A stretch of DNA of 5,143 nucleotides from JACCZR01 sp035296565 (lineage in GTDB: Bacteria; Actinomycetota; Thermoleophilia; Solirubrobacterales; Thermoleophilaceae). Shown in pieces: positions 1 to 5,091 of this stretch (positions are counted from its first letter, which is position 1; each line of letters opens with the position of its first letter). Below the pieces are notes generated by a model. It did no database searches. It was not told the origin of the DNA and saw only the letters and a list, made by a program, of their open reading frames with translations. Made by a program: the position numbers and the translations under genes. Location of the stretch: the NCBI GenBank assembly GCA_035296565.1, contig DATHAQ010000029.1, positions 1 through 5,143 of the forward strand, written 5' to 3'.

Positions 1-215
1 CGCGAGCGCAGCTGCTCGGTCGAGATCCCGGGCAGCACGCGCTGCAACTCGACGAACCGCCGGGGACCGGCGGCGAGGTCACGGATGATCAGCAGCGTCC
101 ACTTGTCGCCGACCAGGTCGAGCGCCCGCGCGTCGGGCGCCCACTGGTCGTACGGGTGTCGCTTGGGTGGGGGTACGGGCGGAATGGAGGCCTCCCTCCG
201 TGGGTGATCCAACAC
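1..215 (-). CDS. HxlR-family winged-helix transcriptional regulator, N-terminal part, cut by the window edge
   Basis: The reverse strand encodes YDQWAPDARALDLVGDKW, followed by TLLIIRDLAAGPRRFVELQ and RVLPGISTEQLRS, and is still open at position 1. The pattern ALDLVGDKW-TLLIIRDL-GPRRF-EL-LPGIS is the hallmark N-terminal half of the HxlR family: small dimeric winged-helix DNA-binding proteins of about 100-230 residues, several of which sense electrophiles or redox change. About 71 codons are present, covering the first helices up to the recognition-helix region; the wing and dimerisation helix lie outside. The start is uncertain. GTG at 215-213 and TTG at 212-210 are in frame behind an AGGAG at 222-218; an earlier in-frame GTG at 284-282 would add 23 residues. 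A strong AGGGAGG also lies just before an in-frame ATT, not a usual start. The residues before YDQW are Pro/Arg-rich and probably unstructured. The gene is divergent from the thioredoxin-fold gene, a common arrangement for a regulator and its target, but the target is inferred. Confidence 0.85.
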   Translation of the reverse strand, partial: MLDHPRREASIPPVPPPKRHPYDQWAPDARALDLVGDKWTLLIIRDLAAGPRRFVELQRVLPGISTEQLRS

Positions 216-251
216 GGCTCCTGCTGCGCAGGCTGATCCAACACGGTTCCT
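205..251. repeat. Imperfect 18-bp direct repeat at the start of the HxlR gene
   Basis: TGATCCAACACGGCTCCT at 205-222 recurs as TGATCCAACACGGTTCCT at 234-251, with one mismatch in 18 and a 29-bp repeat period. Read on the minus strand, each copy holds AGGA, then CC, then GTGTTGGATCA, so each looks like a ribosome-binding site plus start codon. Only the copy nearest the gene is in frame with the regulator; the other is shifted by 29 nt. It may be a remnant of local duplication or a pair of protein-binding half-sites. The repeat itself is directly visible; its function is not shown. Confidence 0.75.
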
Positions 252-293
252 CCCTTGGAGGGTATCTCGATGCTCGAACTGCACCCCCTCACG

Positions 294-316
294 TCACAAC
301 GACTTTCGTTGCGTGA
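294..316. promoter_or_regulatory. Inverted repeat in the divergent intergenic region, possible operator
   Basis: CAACG (297-301) and CGTTG (307-311) form a 5-bp stem around the loop ACTTT. TCA (294-296) and TGA (314-316) extend the stem by three pairs across a two-base bulge. It sits between the divergently arranged HxlR and thioredoxin-fold genes, where an operator would be expected. HxlR proteins bind as dimers to dyad sites, but linking this dyad to that regulator is inference. I could not place a good -35/-10 pair on either strand of 216-422. Confidence 0.35.
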
Positions 317-406
317 TGGACGGATGTTCGAGGGCCTTATGTGTTCTGCCCGCCAGTTTCGGAGCCGATGAAGCGTTGCAGTGGGTACGGACGCCTGCTC
401 GAGACC

Positions 407-413
407 AAGGGGA
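407..413 (+). promoter_or_regulatory. Ribosome binding site deciding the start at 423
   Basis: AAGGGGA lies 9 nt upstream of ATG 423. This favours ATG 423 over the upstream in-frame GTG at 381, which has no comparable site and would add 14 residues unlike the family. Confidence 0.7.
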
Positions 414-422
414 AACCAAACC

Positions 423-869
423 ATGGGCGAGGTCATCGCACTCGCAGAACATCGGAAGCGCAGGAAGCAGCGGACCGGGCCACCGGCCGGGAGCAGCCTG
501 CGGGTGCACTTCCACTTCGACCTCGCGTGCCCGTTCACCTACCTGGCGGCCGAGCGCGTCGAGCGCCTGATCCCCACGGCCGTGTGGATCCCGACCCGCG
601 GTGACCTGCTGCCGGGCCGAGACGCCGAGGCGGTGCGGGCCGAGGCGCAGCGCCGATCCGGCGAGCTGCGCCTGCCGCTGGTCTGGCCGGATCCGCCGGG
701 CCCGGACGTCGCACCCGTGGCCATGCGCGTGGCCGCCCACGCCGCCGAGCACGGCCGGGGCGCGGCGTTCGCGCTGGCGGCCAGCCGCCTGGCCTTCTGC
801 GGCGGCTTCGCCCTCGACGAGCCGGAGGTCCTCGCCGAGGCCGCCGCCGCGGCGCGCATGCCGGCCTGA
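423..869 (+). CDS. DsbA / 2-hydroxychromene-2-carboxylate-isomerase-like thioredoxin-fold protein, apparently C-terminally truncated
   Basis: The 148-residue product begins MGEVIALAEHRKRRK, a charged leader without a signal peptide, so it is probably cytoplasmic. Residues 28-46, VHFHFDLACPFTYLAAERV, match the first strand and helix of the DsbA superfamily branch that includes FrnE-like oxidoreductases (CPWC) and 2-hydroxychromene-2-carboxylate isomerases (SPY type). Here the motif is C36-P-F-T39, so a CxxC pair is absent and only a monothiol is possible. Residues about 100-140 (AMRVAAHAAEHGRGAAF, then FCGGFALDEPEVLAEAAAAA) match the inserted helical domain. Family members usually run to about 200 residues or more and end with a thioredoxin half carrying a cis-proline loop; this one stops straight after the helical region. 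The +2 frame stays open past the stop but I do not recognise the missing domain in it. It may be a decaying gene, a frameshifted gene or a genuinely short variant. The family call is fairly sure; activity is doubtful. Confidence 0.62.
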   Translation: MGEVIALAEHRKRRKQRTGPPAGSSLRVHFHFDLACPFTYLAAERVERLIPTAVWIPTRGDLLPGRDAEAVRAEAQRRSGELRLPLVWPDPPGPDVAPVAMRVAAHAAEHGRGAAFALAASRLAFCGGFALDEPEVLAEAAAAARMPA

Positions 870-890
870 GCGACGCGGCGCCCCAGGCAC

Positions 891-920
891 CTGACAAAGC
901 GGCTCGCGCGTGGCTACTTT
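891..920 (+). promoter_or_regulatory. Likely promoter for the membrane protein-crotonase operon, leaderless type
   Basis: CTGACA (891-896) and TACTTT (915-920) resemble -35 and -10 elements with an 18-bp spacer. The -10 fits TAnnnT, and its end is 7 nt before GTG 928, so transcription would start at or next to that codon. No Shine-Dalgarno sequence precedes either GTG 910 or GTG 928, which also fits a leaderless transcript. GTG 910 would lie upstream of the transcription start and could not then be used. Confidence 0.55.
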
Positions 921-927
921 TGGCGGC

Positions 928-1665
928 GTGCTGGCGGCCAACGTCTACACCGACGCCCTCGCCACGAGCGGTGAGAAGGCCGGATTCTGGCTGCTGCTCG
1001 GTCTGCTGGGGTCCTACCTGTTCATCCGCACCAGCGCACGGCTCATGCGTTCGCCCAAGGTGCCGTGGTGGCCCGGCAGCGTCAAGACGGGCGACCTGCA
1101 CGTCCACCACCTGGTGTTCGGCATCTGCATCGTCATGGTCACGGGGTTCCTCAGCTTCGTGCTGCAGCCCGAGACGCCGTGGTTGGAGGTCCTCGCGGCG
1201 ATGTTCGGGATCGGCGCGGGGCTGACCCTCGACGAGTTCGCCCTCTGGCTGTACCTCAAGGACGTCTACTGGCAGGAGGAGGGGCGCAGGTCCTTCGAGG
1301 CGGTCGCCGTGGCGGTGGTCTTCGCCCTCATCATCCTGATCGGCGCGGTGCCGTTGGACCCGGGCAGCGGGACGCCCGTGGCGGCCATCGCCGTGTCCCT
1401 GCTCATCACGATCGCCCTGGCGGTGATCAACGTCTTCAAGGGCAAGCTCCTGATGGCCATCTTCGGGCTGTTCATCCCGCTCGTTGTGCTCATCGGAGCG
1501 ATCCGGCTGGCCAGGCCGGGGTCGCGCTGGGCGCGCTGGCGCTACAAGAATCCGAAGAAGATGGAGCGGGCGCGCAAGCGCGCCGCGCGGGTGTCCGTCC
1601 GCCGGCGGCGCTGGAGCGACCGGATCGCCGGCGCGCCGAGCATCGAGGAGTCCTCGTCGACGTGA
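928..1665 (+). CDS. Conserved polytopic membrane protein of unknown function with a basic C-terminal tail
   Basis: I do not know a function for this protein. From GTG 928 it has 245 residues; GTG 910 would give 251, and the numbers here use the 251-residue form. About six hydrophobic segments are visible, near residues 25-43, 66-86, 91-116, 131-149, 156-176 and 179-201. A strongly basic tail follows (ARPGSRWARWRYKNPKKMER, then RVSVRRRRW), probably cytoplasmic. Polar residues stand out in or beside the membrane part: H64-x-H66-H67 before segment two and LDEFALWLYLKDVYW at 107-121. These look like conserved signatures and could bind metal or ligand, but that is inference. I recall related actinobacterial integral membrane proteins with the same H-x-H-H, LDEFALWL-DVYW and ARPGS-WAR-RY-K pattern. 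Its TGA overlaps the GTG of the next gene by 4 nt, so it is probably cotranslated with the crotonases; a transport or membrane role for their substrate is only a possibility. Confidence 0.83.
   Translation: MLAANVYTDALATSGEKAGFWLLLGLLGSYLFIRTSARLMRSPKVPWWPGSVKTGDLHVHHLVFGICIVMVTGFLSFVLQPETPWLEVLAAMFGIGAGLTLDEFALWLYLKDVYWQEEGRRSFEAVAVAVVFALIILIGAVPLDPGSGTPVAAIAVSLLITIALAVINVFKGKLLMAIFGLFIPLVVLIGAIRLARPGSRWARWRYKNPKKMERARKRAARVSVRRRRWSDRIAGAPSIEESSST
1645..1650 (+). promoter_or_regulatory. Ribosome binding site for the first crotonase, inside the membrane protein gene
   Basis: GAGGAG lies 11 nt before GTG 1662, within the last codons of the membrane protein. Together with the GTGA start/stop overlap it fixes the crotonase start and suggests translational coupling. 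Confidence 0.6.
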
Positions 1666-2465
1666 GCAAGGTCCTCTACGACAAGCGCGACCGGATCGCC
1701 TACATCACGCTCAACCGCCCCGAGGTGCGCAACGCGGTCGATCCCGAGACCCAGGACCTGCTCGTGGAGACCTGGCGCGACTTCCGCGACGACGACGCCG
1801 TCGAGGTGGCGATCCTCACCGGCGCGGGCGAGGCCTTCTGCGCCGGCGCGGACCTCAAGACGTACATCCCGCCGATCATCCGCGGCGAGCGGCCGCTGCG
1901 CGAGATCGTCGACCTGGGCTTCGGCGGCTTCACGCGCGGCCTGCACCGCATCACCAAGCCGATCATCGGGGCGGTCAACGGCTGGGCCCTGGCCGGCGGG
2001 CTCGAGCAGGCACTGGCCTGCGACATCCGCATCGCGTCGGACCGCGCCATCTTCGGCTCCTTCGAGGCCCGGCGCGGGTACCACCACGGCGACGGCGGGA
2101 TCGTCCGCCTGGTCAACACCGCCGGCGTCGGCGTGGCCATGCACATGCTGCTCACCGCCGAGCCGATCGACGCGCGCCAGGCGCTCGAGTGGCACATCGT
2201 CTCGCGCGTGGTGCCACACGAGCGGCTGATGGAGGAGGCCGAGCTCGTGGCGCGCCAGATCCTGCGCAACTCCGCCCGGGCGGTGCGCTCGGCCAAGGAG
2301 ACGATCCTCGAGGTGATCGGCAAGGACCTCGACGACCAGCTGCGCACCGAGGCCTGGAACTCCTACACGAGCCACGATCCCGACGAGACCCTCCGCCTGC
2401 TGCAGCGGTTCTACGACAAGACCGACGCCGGCCGGGCCGGCTCGCACGCCTCCCCGCTGGAATGA
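1662..2465 (+). CDS. Enoyl-CoA hydratase/isomerase family protein (crotonase) with both catalytic glutamates
   Basis: The 267-residue product has normal length for the crotonase superfamily, cytosolic oligomeric enzymes acting on acyl-CoA thioesters. The first oxyanion-hole segment is GEAFCAGADLK (56-66); the second is NGWALAGGLEQALACDIRIA (106-125). E115 and E135 (in FGSFEARRG) are 20 residues apart, as are Glu144 and Glu164 of rat mitochondrial enoyl-CoA hydratase, so hydration of a 2-enoyl-CoA is chemically plausible. The following RGYHHGDGGIVRLVNTAGVG (138-157) differs from the usual GTIPGAGGTQRL and marks an actinobacterial subgroup I recall only as enoyl-CoA hydratase/isomerase family. 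The C-terminal helices end with LLQRFYDKTDAGRAG, in the usual trimerisation and active-site cover region. The start GTG 1662 overlaps the previous stop, and the TGA overlaps the next ATG, so it is the middle gene of a coupled operon. Substrate is unknown; isomerase or hydrolase activity cannot be excluded. Confidence 0.95.
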   Translation: MSKVLYDKRDRIAYITLNRPEVRNAVDPETQDLLVETWRDFRDDDAVEVAILTGAGEAFCAGADLKTYIPPIIRGERPLREIVDLGFGGFTRGLHRITKPIIGAVNGWALAGGLEQALACDIRIASDRAIFGSFEARRGYHHGDGGIVRLVNTAGVGVAMHMLLTAEPIDARQALEWHIVSRVVPHERLMEEAELVARQILRNSARAVRSAKETILEVIGKDLDDQLRTEAWNSYTSHDPDETLRLLQRFYDKTDAGRAGSHASPLE

Positions 2466-3322
2466 GCGCCGAGGTCCGATACGAGCGCCGCGGGCCCGTG
2501 GCGCTGATCACCATCGATCGGCCCGAGCGGATGAACGCGATCGGCCCACGCACCCACCGCGAGCTCGTGGCCGCGTGGTCGCGGTTCCTGGCGTCCGACG
2601 AATCCCACGTGGCCGTGCTGACGGGCGCAGGGGACCGCGCCTTCAGCGCCGGCGGCGACCTGAAGGCGGCGTTCTCCGACGACCCGCCGGTCCTCGACGA
2701 CCGTGCCACCGGCGTGCTCGGGCCCTCGCGCTGGACCGGCGTGCACAAGCCGACGATCGCCGCGGTCAACGGGGTGGCCTACGCCGGCGGCCTGGAATGG
2801 GCGTGCTGGACGCACATGGCGGTGGCCGACGCGCACGCCACCTTCGGCGTCACCTGCCGGCGCTGGAACATCGGCCTGGCCGACGGCGGCACGCAGCGCC
2901 TGCCGCGGATCGTGGGCTGGCGCCGGGCGATGGAGCTCATCGTGACCGGCCGGGTGATCGACGCGGCGACCGCGCTGGAGTGGGGCCTGGTCAACGAGGT
3001 CGTGCCGAGCGGGACGTGCGTCGAGCGCGCGCTGGAGCTGGCGCAGACGATCGCCGCGCTCCCCCAGCCGGCGCTGCGCACCGACCTGGAGGCCGCTGAG
3101 CGGGGCTACGGCCGTCCGCTGGCCGAGGGCCTGGCCATCGAGGCGGACTGCTTCGAGCGGTCGCTCTTCACCGGCGACACCGAGGAGGGCCTGCGCCGCT
3201 TCAACGAGCGCGACCATCCCGACCGTCGTCCGGGCGGCCGCGTCGCGACGCCGGGGCTCGCCCGCGCCCGGCCCGGCTCTCGCGGGAGCGAGTCGAGGCC
3301 GGAGGGCGCACCCGGGGGATAG
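2462..3322 (+). CDS. Second crotonase-family protein, CRRW type, lacking one catalytic glutamate
   Basis: The 286-residue crotonase-fold protein starts at an ATG overlapping the previous TGA (ATGA). Oxyanion-hole segments are DRAFSAGGDLKAAF (58-71) and NGVAYAGGLEWACWTHMAVA (103-122). E112 corresponds to Glu144 of rat enoyl-CoA hydratase, but 20 residues on, where Glu164 would be, there is C132 in FGVTCRRWNIGLADGGTQRL (128-147). The CRRW-N/G-x-x-L-x-DGGT-x-RLPR pattern is a recurrent crotonase subgroup usually annotated only as enoyl-CoA hydratase/isomerase. Without the second glutamate, ordinary hydratase chemistry is unlikely; isomerisation, hydrolysis or another acyl-CoA reaction is possible. 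After the family's usual C-terminal FNERDHPD comes a tail of about 30 residues rich in Arg, Gly and Pro (257-286) that looks like read-through into spacer DNA. It is no close copy of its neighbour, so the pair is not a recent duplication. The stop TAG is also part of the likely promoter of the next gene. Confidence 0.95.
   Translation: MSAEVRYERRGPVALITIDRPERMNAIGPRTHRELVAAWSRFLASDESHVAVLTGAGDRAFSAGGDLKAAFSDDPPVLDDRATGVLGPSRWTGVHKPTIAAVNGVAYAGGLEWACWTHMAVADAHATFGVTCRRWNIGLADGGTQRLPRIVGWRRAMELIVTGRVIDAATALEWGLVNEVVPSGTCVERALELAQTIAALPQPALRTDLEAAERGYGRPLAEGLAIEADCFERSLFTGDTEEGLRRFNERDHPDRRPGGRVATPGLARARPGSRGSESRPEGAPGG
3257..3292 (+). other. GC-rich inverted repeat near the end of the second crotonase gene
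   Basis: CTCGCCCGCG (3257-3266) pairs with CGCGGGAGCGAG (3281-3292) as a 10-bp stem with a two-base bulge and a 14-nt loop. There is no T-run after it, so it is not a canonical intrinsic terminator, and it lies in codons of the crotonase tail. It could slow or shield the end of the operon transcript just before the ilvG promoter; in DNA this GC-rich it may also be chance. Confidence 0.3.
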
Positions 3323-3325
3323 GCT
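3320..3325 (+). promoter_or_regulatory. Likely -10 element of a leaderless ilvG promoter
   Basis: TAGGCT fits TAnnnT and ends 6 nt before ATG 3332, so the expected first transcribed base is the A of that ATG. There is no Shine-Dalgarno motif directly before the ATG (GCTGCGGGC). Its first three bases are the TAG stop of the preceding gene. No good -35 hexamer is visible. Confidence 0.55.
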
Positions 3326-3331
3326 GCGGGC

Positions 3332-4978
3332 ATGTCGACCGAGACCGAGCAGGGCACGCAGGTCCACGGCGGCCGCCTGATCGCCAAGCGGCTGAGGGCC
3401 CACGGCGTGACCAAGCTCTTCACGCTGTCCGGCGGCCACCTGTTCTCCATCTACGACGGCTGCCGCGAGGAGGGCATCGACATCGTCGACGTCCGCCACG
3501 AGCAGGCCGCGGCCTTCGCAGCCGAGGGATGGGCCAAGGTCACCCGCGAGCCCGGCGTCGCCGCGCTGACCGCGGGGCCCGGGGTCACCAACGGCATGAG
3601 CGCCCTGGGCTCGGCCCAGCAGAACAACTCGCCGGTGCTCGTCCTCGGCGGCCGGGCGCCGGCCATGCGCTGGGGGCAGGGCTCGCTGCAGGAGGTCGAC
3701 CACGTCCCGTTCGTGGCCCCGCTGACCAAGCTGGCCGCAACGGCGGGCGCGACCGCCGAGATCCCCGGCCTGGTCGACACCGCGCTGCGGACCGCCATGA
3801 CCCCCGCCACGGGACCGGTGTTCCTGGACTTCCCCCTCGACGTGGTCTTCATGGAGGCCGCCGACGCCGAGGCCCCGGCCGCCCTCCCCGCTTCCGAGGA
3901 CCTCCCCGCCGCCGAGGGCGTGGAGGGCGCGGCCGCGCTGCTGGCCGGTGCTCAGCGGCCGGTGATCATGGCCGGGACCAACCTGTACTGGGGCCACGGC
4001 GAGCACGCGCTGCGCGAGCTGGCCGAGGCGCTGGGCATCCCCGTGTTCCTCAACGGCCTGGCCCGCGGATGCCTCCCGGCGGACCACGAGCTGTTCTTCT
4101 CGCGCGCGCGCTCGAGCGCCTTGGAGGGCGCGGACGTAGCCGTCGTCGCCGGCGTGCCGATGGACTTCCGGCTGGGCTTCGGCGCGTCCTTCGGCGAGGA
4201 CACGCAGATCGTCTCGGTCGACTTCGCGCCGCCGCCGCGCCCGCACCCCCGTCCGGTGGCGGCCGAGCTCGTCGGCGGCATCCCGGCCACGCTGCGCGCC
4301 CTCGGCCTCGGCGCCGGCGGCGACCCGGCCCGCACGCGGACGTGGCGCACGCGCCTGGACGCGATCGAGCGCGAGAAGCGCGCGGGCGAGCGCGAGCAGC
4401 GCGAGGACGGGCGTGCGCCGCTGCACCCCCTGCGCCTCTACCACGAGCTGGCCGAGGTCATCGACCGCACGGCGATCGTCATCGGCGACGGCGGGGACTT
4501 CGTCTCCTACGCGGGTCGCGTCGTGGACTCCTACGAGCCCGGCTGCTGGCTGGACCCCGGCCCGTTCGGCTGCCTGGGATCGGGACCCGGCTACGCCCTG
4601 GCGGCCAAGCTCGCGCACCCCGATCGCCAGGTGGTGCTGCTGCTCGGCGACGGGGCCTTCGGGTTCTCGGGCATGGAGTTCGACACGCTGGCCCGCCACG
4701 GCGTCGACGTGGTCGGCGTCATGGGCAACAACGGAATCTGGGCCCTGGAGAAGCACCCGATGGAGTTCCTCTACGGCTACTCGGTGGCCGCCGAGCTGCG
4801 TCCCGAGACGCGCTACGACCAAGTGGTCGAGGCCCTCGGGGGCTTCGGCGCGCTGGTGCGCGAGCCGGCCGAGCTCAGGCCCGCCCTGGACGCCGCGTTC
4901 AGCGCCGGGCGGCCCGCCCTTGTCAATGTTCTGACCGACCCCTCAATCGCCTATCCGAGGTCCTCAAACCTCGCCTGA
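3332..4978 (+). CDS. ilvG: Thiamine-diphosphate-dependent acetolactate-synthase-like enzyme, IlvG type
   Basis: The 548-residue protein has the three-domain layout of the acetolactate synthase/oxalyl-CoA decarboxylase family: PYR domain about 10-175, central domain about 195-325, a charged linker, and PP domain about 364-535. E57 (RHEQAAAFAAEGWAK) is the glutamate that activates the cofactor; GPGVTNGMSALGSAQQN and GGRAPAMRWGQGSLQEVDHV follow. The Mg/ThDP motif is G439-D-G-x24-N466-N467. From memory it matches Mycobacterium tuberculosis IlvG closely along its length, including FTLSGGHLFSIYDGCREEGI, GVPMDFRLGFG, GPFGCLGSGPGYALAAKLA and the C-terminal end (DPSIAYPR-SSNLA). Canonical biosynthetic acetolactate synthases carry AFQE where this has SLQE, and are followed by a small regulatory subunit, absent here. 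The AFGFSGMEFDTLARHG segment also resembles oxalyl-CoA decarboxylases and 2-hydroxyacyl-CoA lyases. Family and IlvG-type placement are sure; whether it makes acetolactate is not. It follows the crotonase operon by 9 nt with its own likely promoter. Confidence 0.93.
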   Translation: MSTETEQGTQVHGGRLIAKRLRAHGVTKLFTLSGGHLFSIYDGCREEGIDIVDVRHEQAAAFAAEGWAKVTREPGVAALTAGPGVTNGMSALGSAQQNNSPVLVLGGRAPAMRWGQGSLQEVDHVPFVAPLTKLAATAGATAEIPGLVDTALRTAMTPATGPVFLDFPLDVVFMEAADAEAPAALPASEDLPAAEGVEGAAALLAGAQRPVIMAGTNLYWGHGEHALRELAEALGIPVFLNGLARGCLPADHELFFSRARSSALEGADVAVVAGVPMDFRLGFGASFGEDTQIVSVDFAPPPRPHPRPVAAELVGGIPATLRALGLGAGGDPARTRTWRTRLDAIEREKRAGEREQREDGRAPLHPLRLYHELAEVIDRTAIVIGDGGDFVSYAGRVVDSYEPGCWLDPGPFGCLGSGPGYALAAKLAHPDRQVVLLLGDGAFGFSGMEFDTLARHGVDVVGVMGNNGIWALEKHPMEFLYGYSVAAELRPETRYDQVVEALGGFGALVREPAELRPALDAAFSAGRPALVNVLTDPSIAYPRSSNLA

Positions 4979-4983
4979 GCAGG

Positions 4984-5005
4984 GATTCTCGCGAGCCCGC
5001 GAATC
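4984..5005 (+). terminator. Weak hairpin after ilvG, possible terminator
   Basis: GATT-CT-CGCG (4984-4993) pairs with CGCGAATC (4998-5005): 8 bp, a CT bulge and a 4-nt loop, starting 5 nt after the ilvG stop. No T-run follows, so factor-independent termination is doubtful. The position is right but the structure is weak. Confidence 0.3.
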
Positions 5006-5027
5006 AGGAAACGCGCTTGGACGGATG

Positions 5028-5033
5028 TATGAT
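5028..5033 (+). promoter_or_regulatory. Possible -10 element for a gene beyond the right edge
   Basis: TATGAT matches TATAAT at five of six positions in a stretch visibly poorer in GC than the genes. No convincing -35 lies 16-18 nt upstream. An ATG at 5029 is open for 38 codons to the window end (MIVGSLNARAYSLAPGEE and onward), but it has no well-placed ribosome site, its third positions are less GC-rich than its neighbours, and I do not recognise it, so it is not called as a gene. Confidence 0.25.
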
Positions 5034-5074
5034 TGTGGGGTCTCTCAACGCTCGGGCATACTCGCTCGCGCCGG

Positions 5075-5091
5075 GTGAAGAGGCCGTTCAC
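5075..5091. promoter_or_regulatory. Short dyad in the right-hand non-coding tail, possible operator
   Basis: GTGAA and TTCAC flank a 7-bp GC-rich centre, forming a 17-bp imperfect dyad about 40 bp after the possible -10 element. Operators for dimeric repressors have this shape, but 5-bp arms can arise by chance. Confidence 0.2.

Noticed and set aside
186..195. Perfect 10-bp palindrome GGAGGCCTCC within the HxlR coding region
   Set aside because: Palindromes of this length are expected several times by chance in 5 kb of GC-rich DNA.
317..327. 11-bp match TGGACGGATGT also present at 5018-5028
   Set aside because: A few such 11-mer matches are expected by chance in a window of this size, and the flanks do not align.
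89..538. A 149-codon minus-strand frame overlapping the HxlR gene start and the thioredoxin-fold gene
   Set aside because: The HxlR motif lies in a different minus-strand frame; this one has no domain and is fed by the out-of-frame copy of the direct repeat.
863..1225. +2 frame continuation after the thioredoxin-fold stop, considered as its missing C-terminus after a frameshift
   Set aside because: The first codons (GLSDAAPQAP) are vaguely plausible, but no cis-Pro strand or other family segment follows before the next gene.
1065..1661. Upstream open extension of the first crotonase frame inside the membrane protein gene
   Set aside because: The translation is Arg/Gly-rich and domain-free; the crotonase begins at GTG 1662 with a ribosome site and family-typical N-terminus.
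1484..2461. Upstream open extension of the second crotonase frame across the first crotonase
   Set aside because: It is a frame shadow of the first crotonase; the real start is ATG 2462 in the ATGA overlap.
2411..4822. An 803-codon open frame on the minus strand across the second crotonase and the ThDP gene
   Set aside because: It is the antisense shadow of strongly coding high-GC genes, has low-complexity Arg/Gly/Ala/His composition and no recognisable domain.
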